IMG/VR virus record: IMGVR_UViG_3300041411_000163
Span: 1 to 30,891 of that record
DNA length: 30,891 nucleotides
DNA from: a virus
Reading direction: 5' to 3' (one strand)
Program-made: the position numbers and the translations under genes
Shown: piece after piece, positions 30,779-30,891 of the stretch
How the letters are laid out: the number at the start of each line of letters is the position of its first letter
Numbering within the stretch: position 1 is the stretch's first letter
The notes under the pieces: model-generated
The model's input: the letters and a program-made list of their open reading frames with translations, nothing else
What the model was told of the DNA's origin: nothing
The model's database searches: none

Positions 30779-30880
30779 GCAGATAACACTCTGTAAATAC
30801 TGACTTTGGCGCAATTGTACCAGAAGCGCTGCTGAATCAGGCATAATGAGCATGATTTTACACCAGACGGCGGAGATAAC
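30779..30880. promoter_or_regulatory. Host fldB-xerD intergenic region
   Basis: This 102-bp host DNA should hold the divergent native promoters of fldB (leftward, now severed from its gene) and xerD (rightward). CATAAT at 30842-30847 is a possible xerD -10, but no good -35 is visible at normal spacing. GGAG lies 5 nt before the xerD GTG. Confidence 0.6.
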
Positions 30881-30891
30881 GTGCAGGACAG
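30881..30891 (+). CDS. xerD: XerD recombinase, first codons only (cut by window edge)
   Basis: GTG CAG GAC AG reads V/M-Q-D-S. E. coli xerD also begins with GTG and has KQDLARIEQ; several relatives begin with QDS-like residues. Combined with fldB on the other side and GGAG before the GTG, this is most likely xerD, the chromosome-dimer resolution recombinase. Only eleven bases are visible, so the call rests mainly on gene order. Confidence 0.65.

Noticed and set aside
1-30891. tRNA genes, CRISPR arrays, insertion sequences
   Set aside because: No cloverleaf, no spaced repeat array and no transposase were seen on either strand.

Overview
The window is a complete P2/186-type (Peduovirus-like) prophage in an enterobacterial chromosome, with both host flanks. 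The left flank (1-126, minus strand) is the first 42 codons of fldB (flavodoxin 2). The right flank ends with the first codons of xerD (30881-30891). In E. coli fldB and xerD are adjacent and divergent, so the phage entered exactly at the fldB start codon. A 14-bp identical repeat (113-126 and 30765-30778), one strand of which reads ATGAAAATCGGTCT, is the att core. The flavodoxin residues suggest Erwiniaceae (Pantoea/Erwinia), but 42 residues cannot fix the genus. Enterobacterales is secure.

Layout, left to right. (1) 197-1946: tyrosine integrase and a 186-CI-like repressor on the minus strand, then an operator region. (2) 1947-6593: rightward early operon with a Cox/Apl-like protein, CII, Fil-like protein, two DUF proteins, a TraR-type zinc finger protein, a DNA adenine methylase and the rolling-circle initiator A. 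(3) 6624-7427: a small minus-strand gene, then a LexA box driving a 62-aa protein and a DinI/Tum-like protein, which is the likely SOS switch. (4) 7428-10076: an AT-rich accessory region around a candidate cos site, with a DUF4145 protein on one side and an unrecognised 298-aa protein on the other. It corresponds to the tin/old region of P2. (5) 10077-18853: Q and P leftward, then O, N, M, L, X, lysis genes, R and S rightward. (6) 18856-19749: an inverted accessory gene encoding a DUF2971 protein, inserted between S and V where P2 carries orf30. (7) 19838-30621: baseplate, tail fibre, sheath/tube, tape measure and D genes, ending with the late activator Ogr.

How it works together. CI holds lysogeny from a CI-int operon that reads straight out through attL into fldB. 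DNA damage would relieve LexA and express the DinI/Tum-like protein, which by analogy with 186 inactivates CI. A then replicates the DNA. Ogr turns on the late operons through three near-identical TTGTG...CACAA palindromes (upstream of P/O, V and FI). The structural gene set looks intact, including the E/E' slippery heptamer, so this is probably a functional phage. The accessory genes are the least explained part and are candidates for superinfection-exclusion or anti-phage functions, on the basis of position and composition only.
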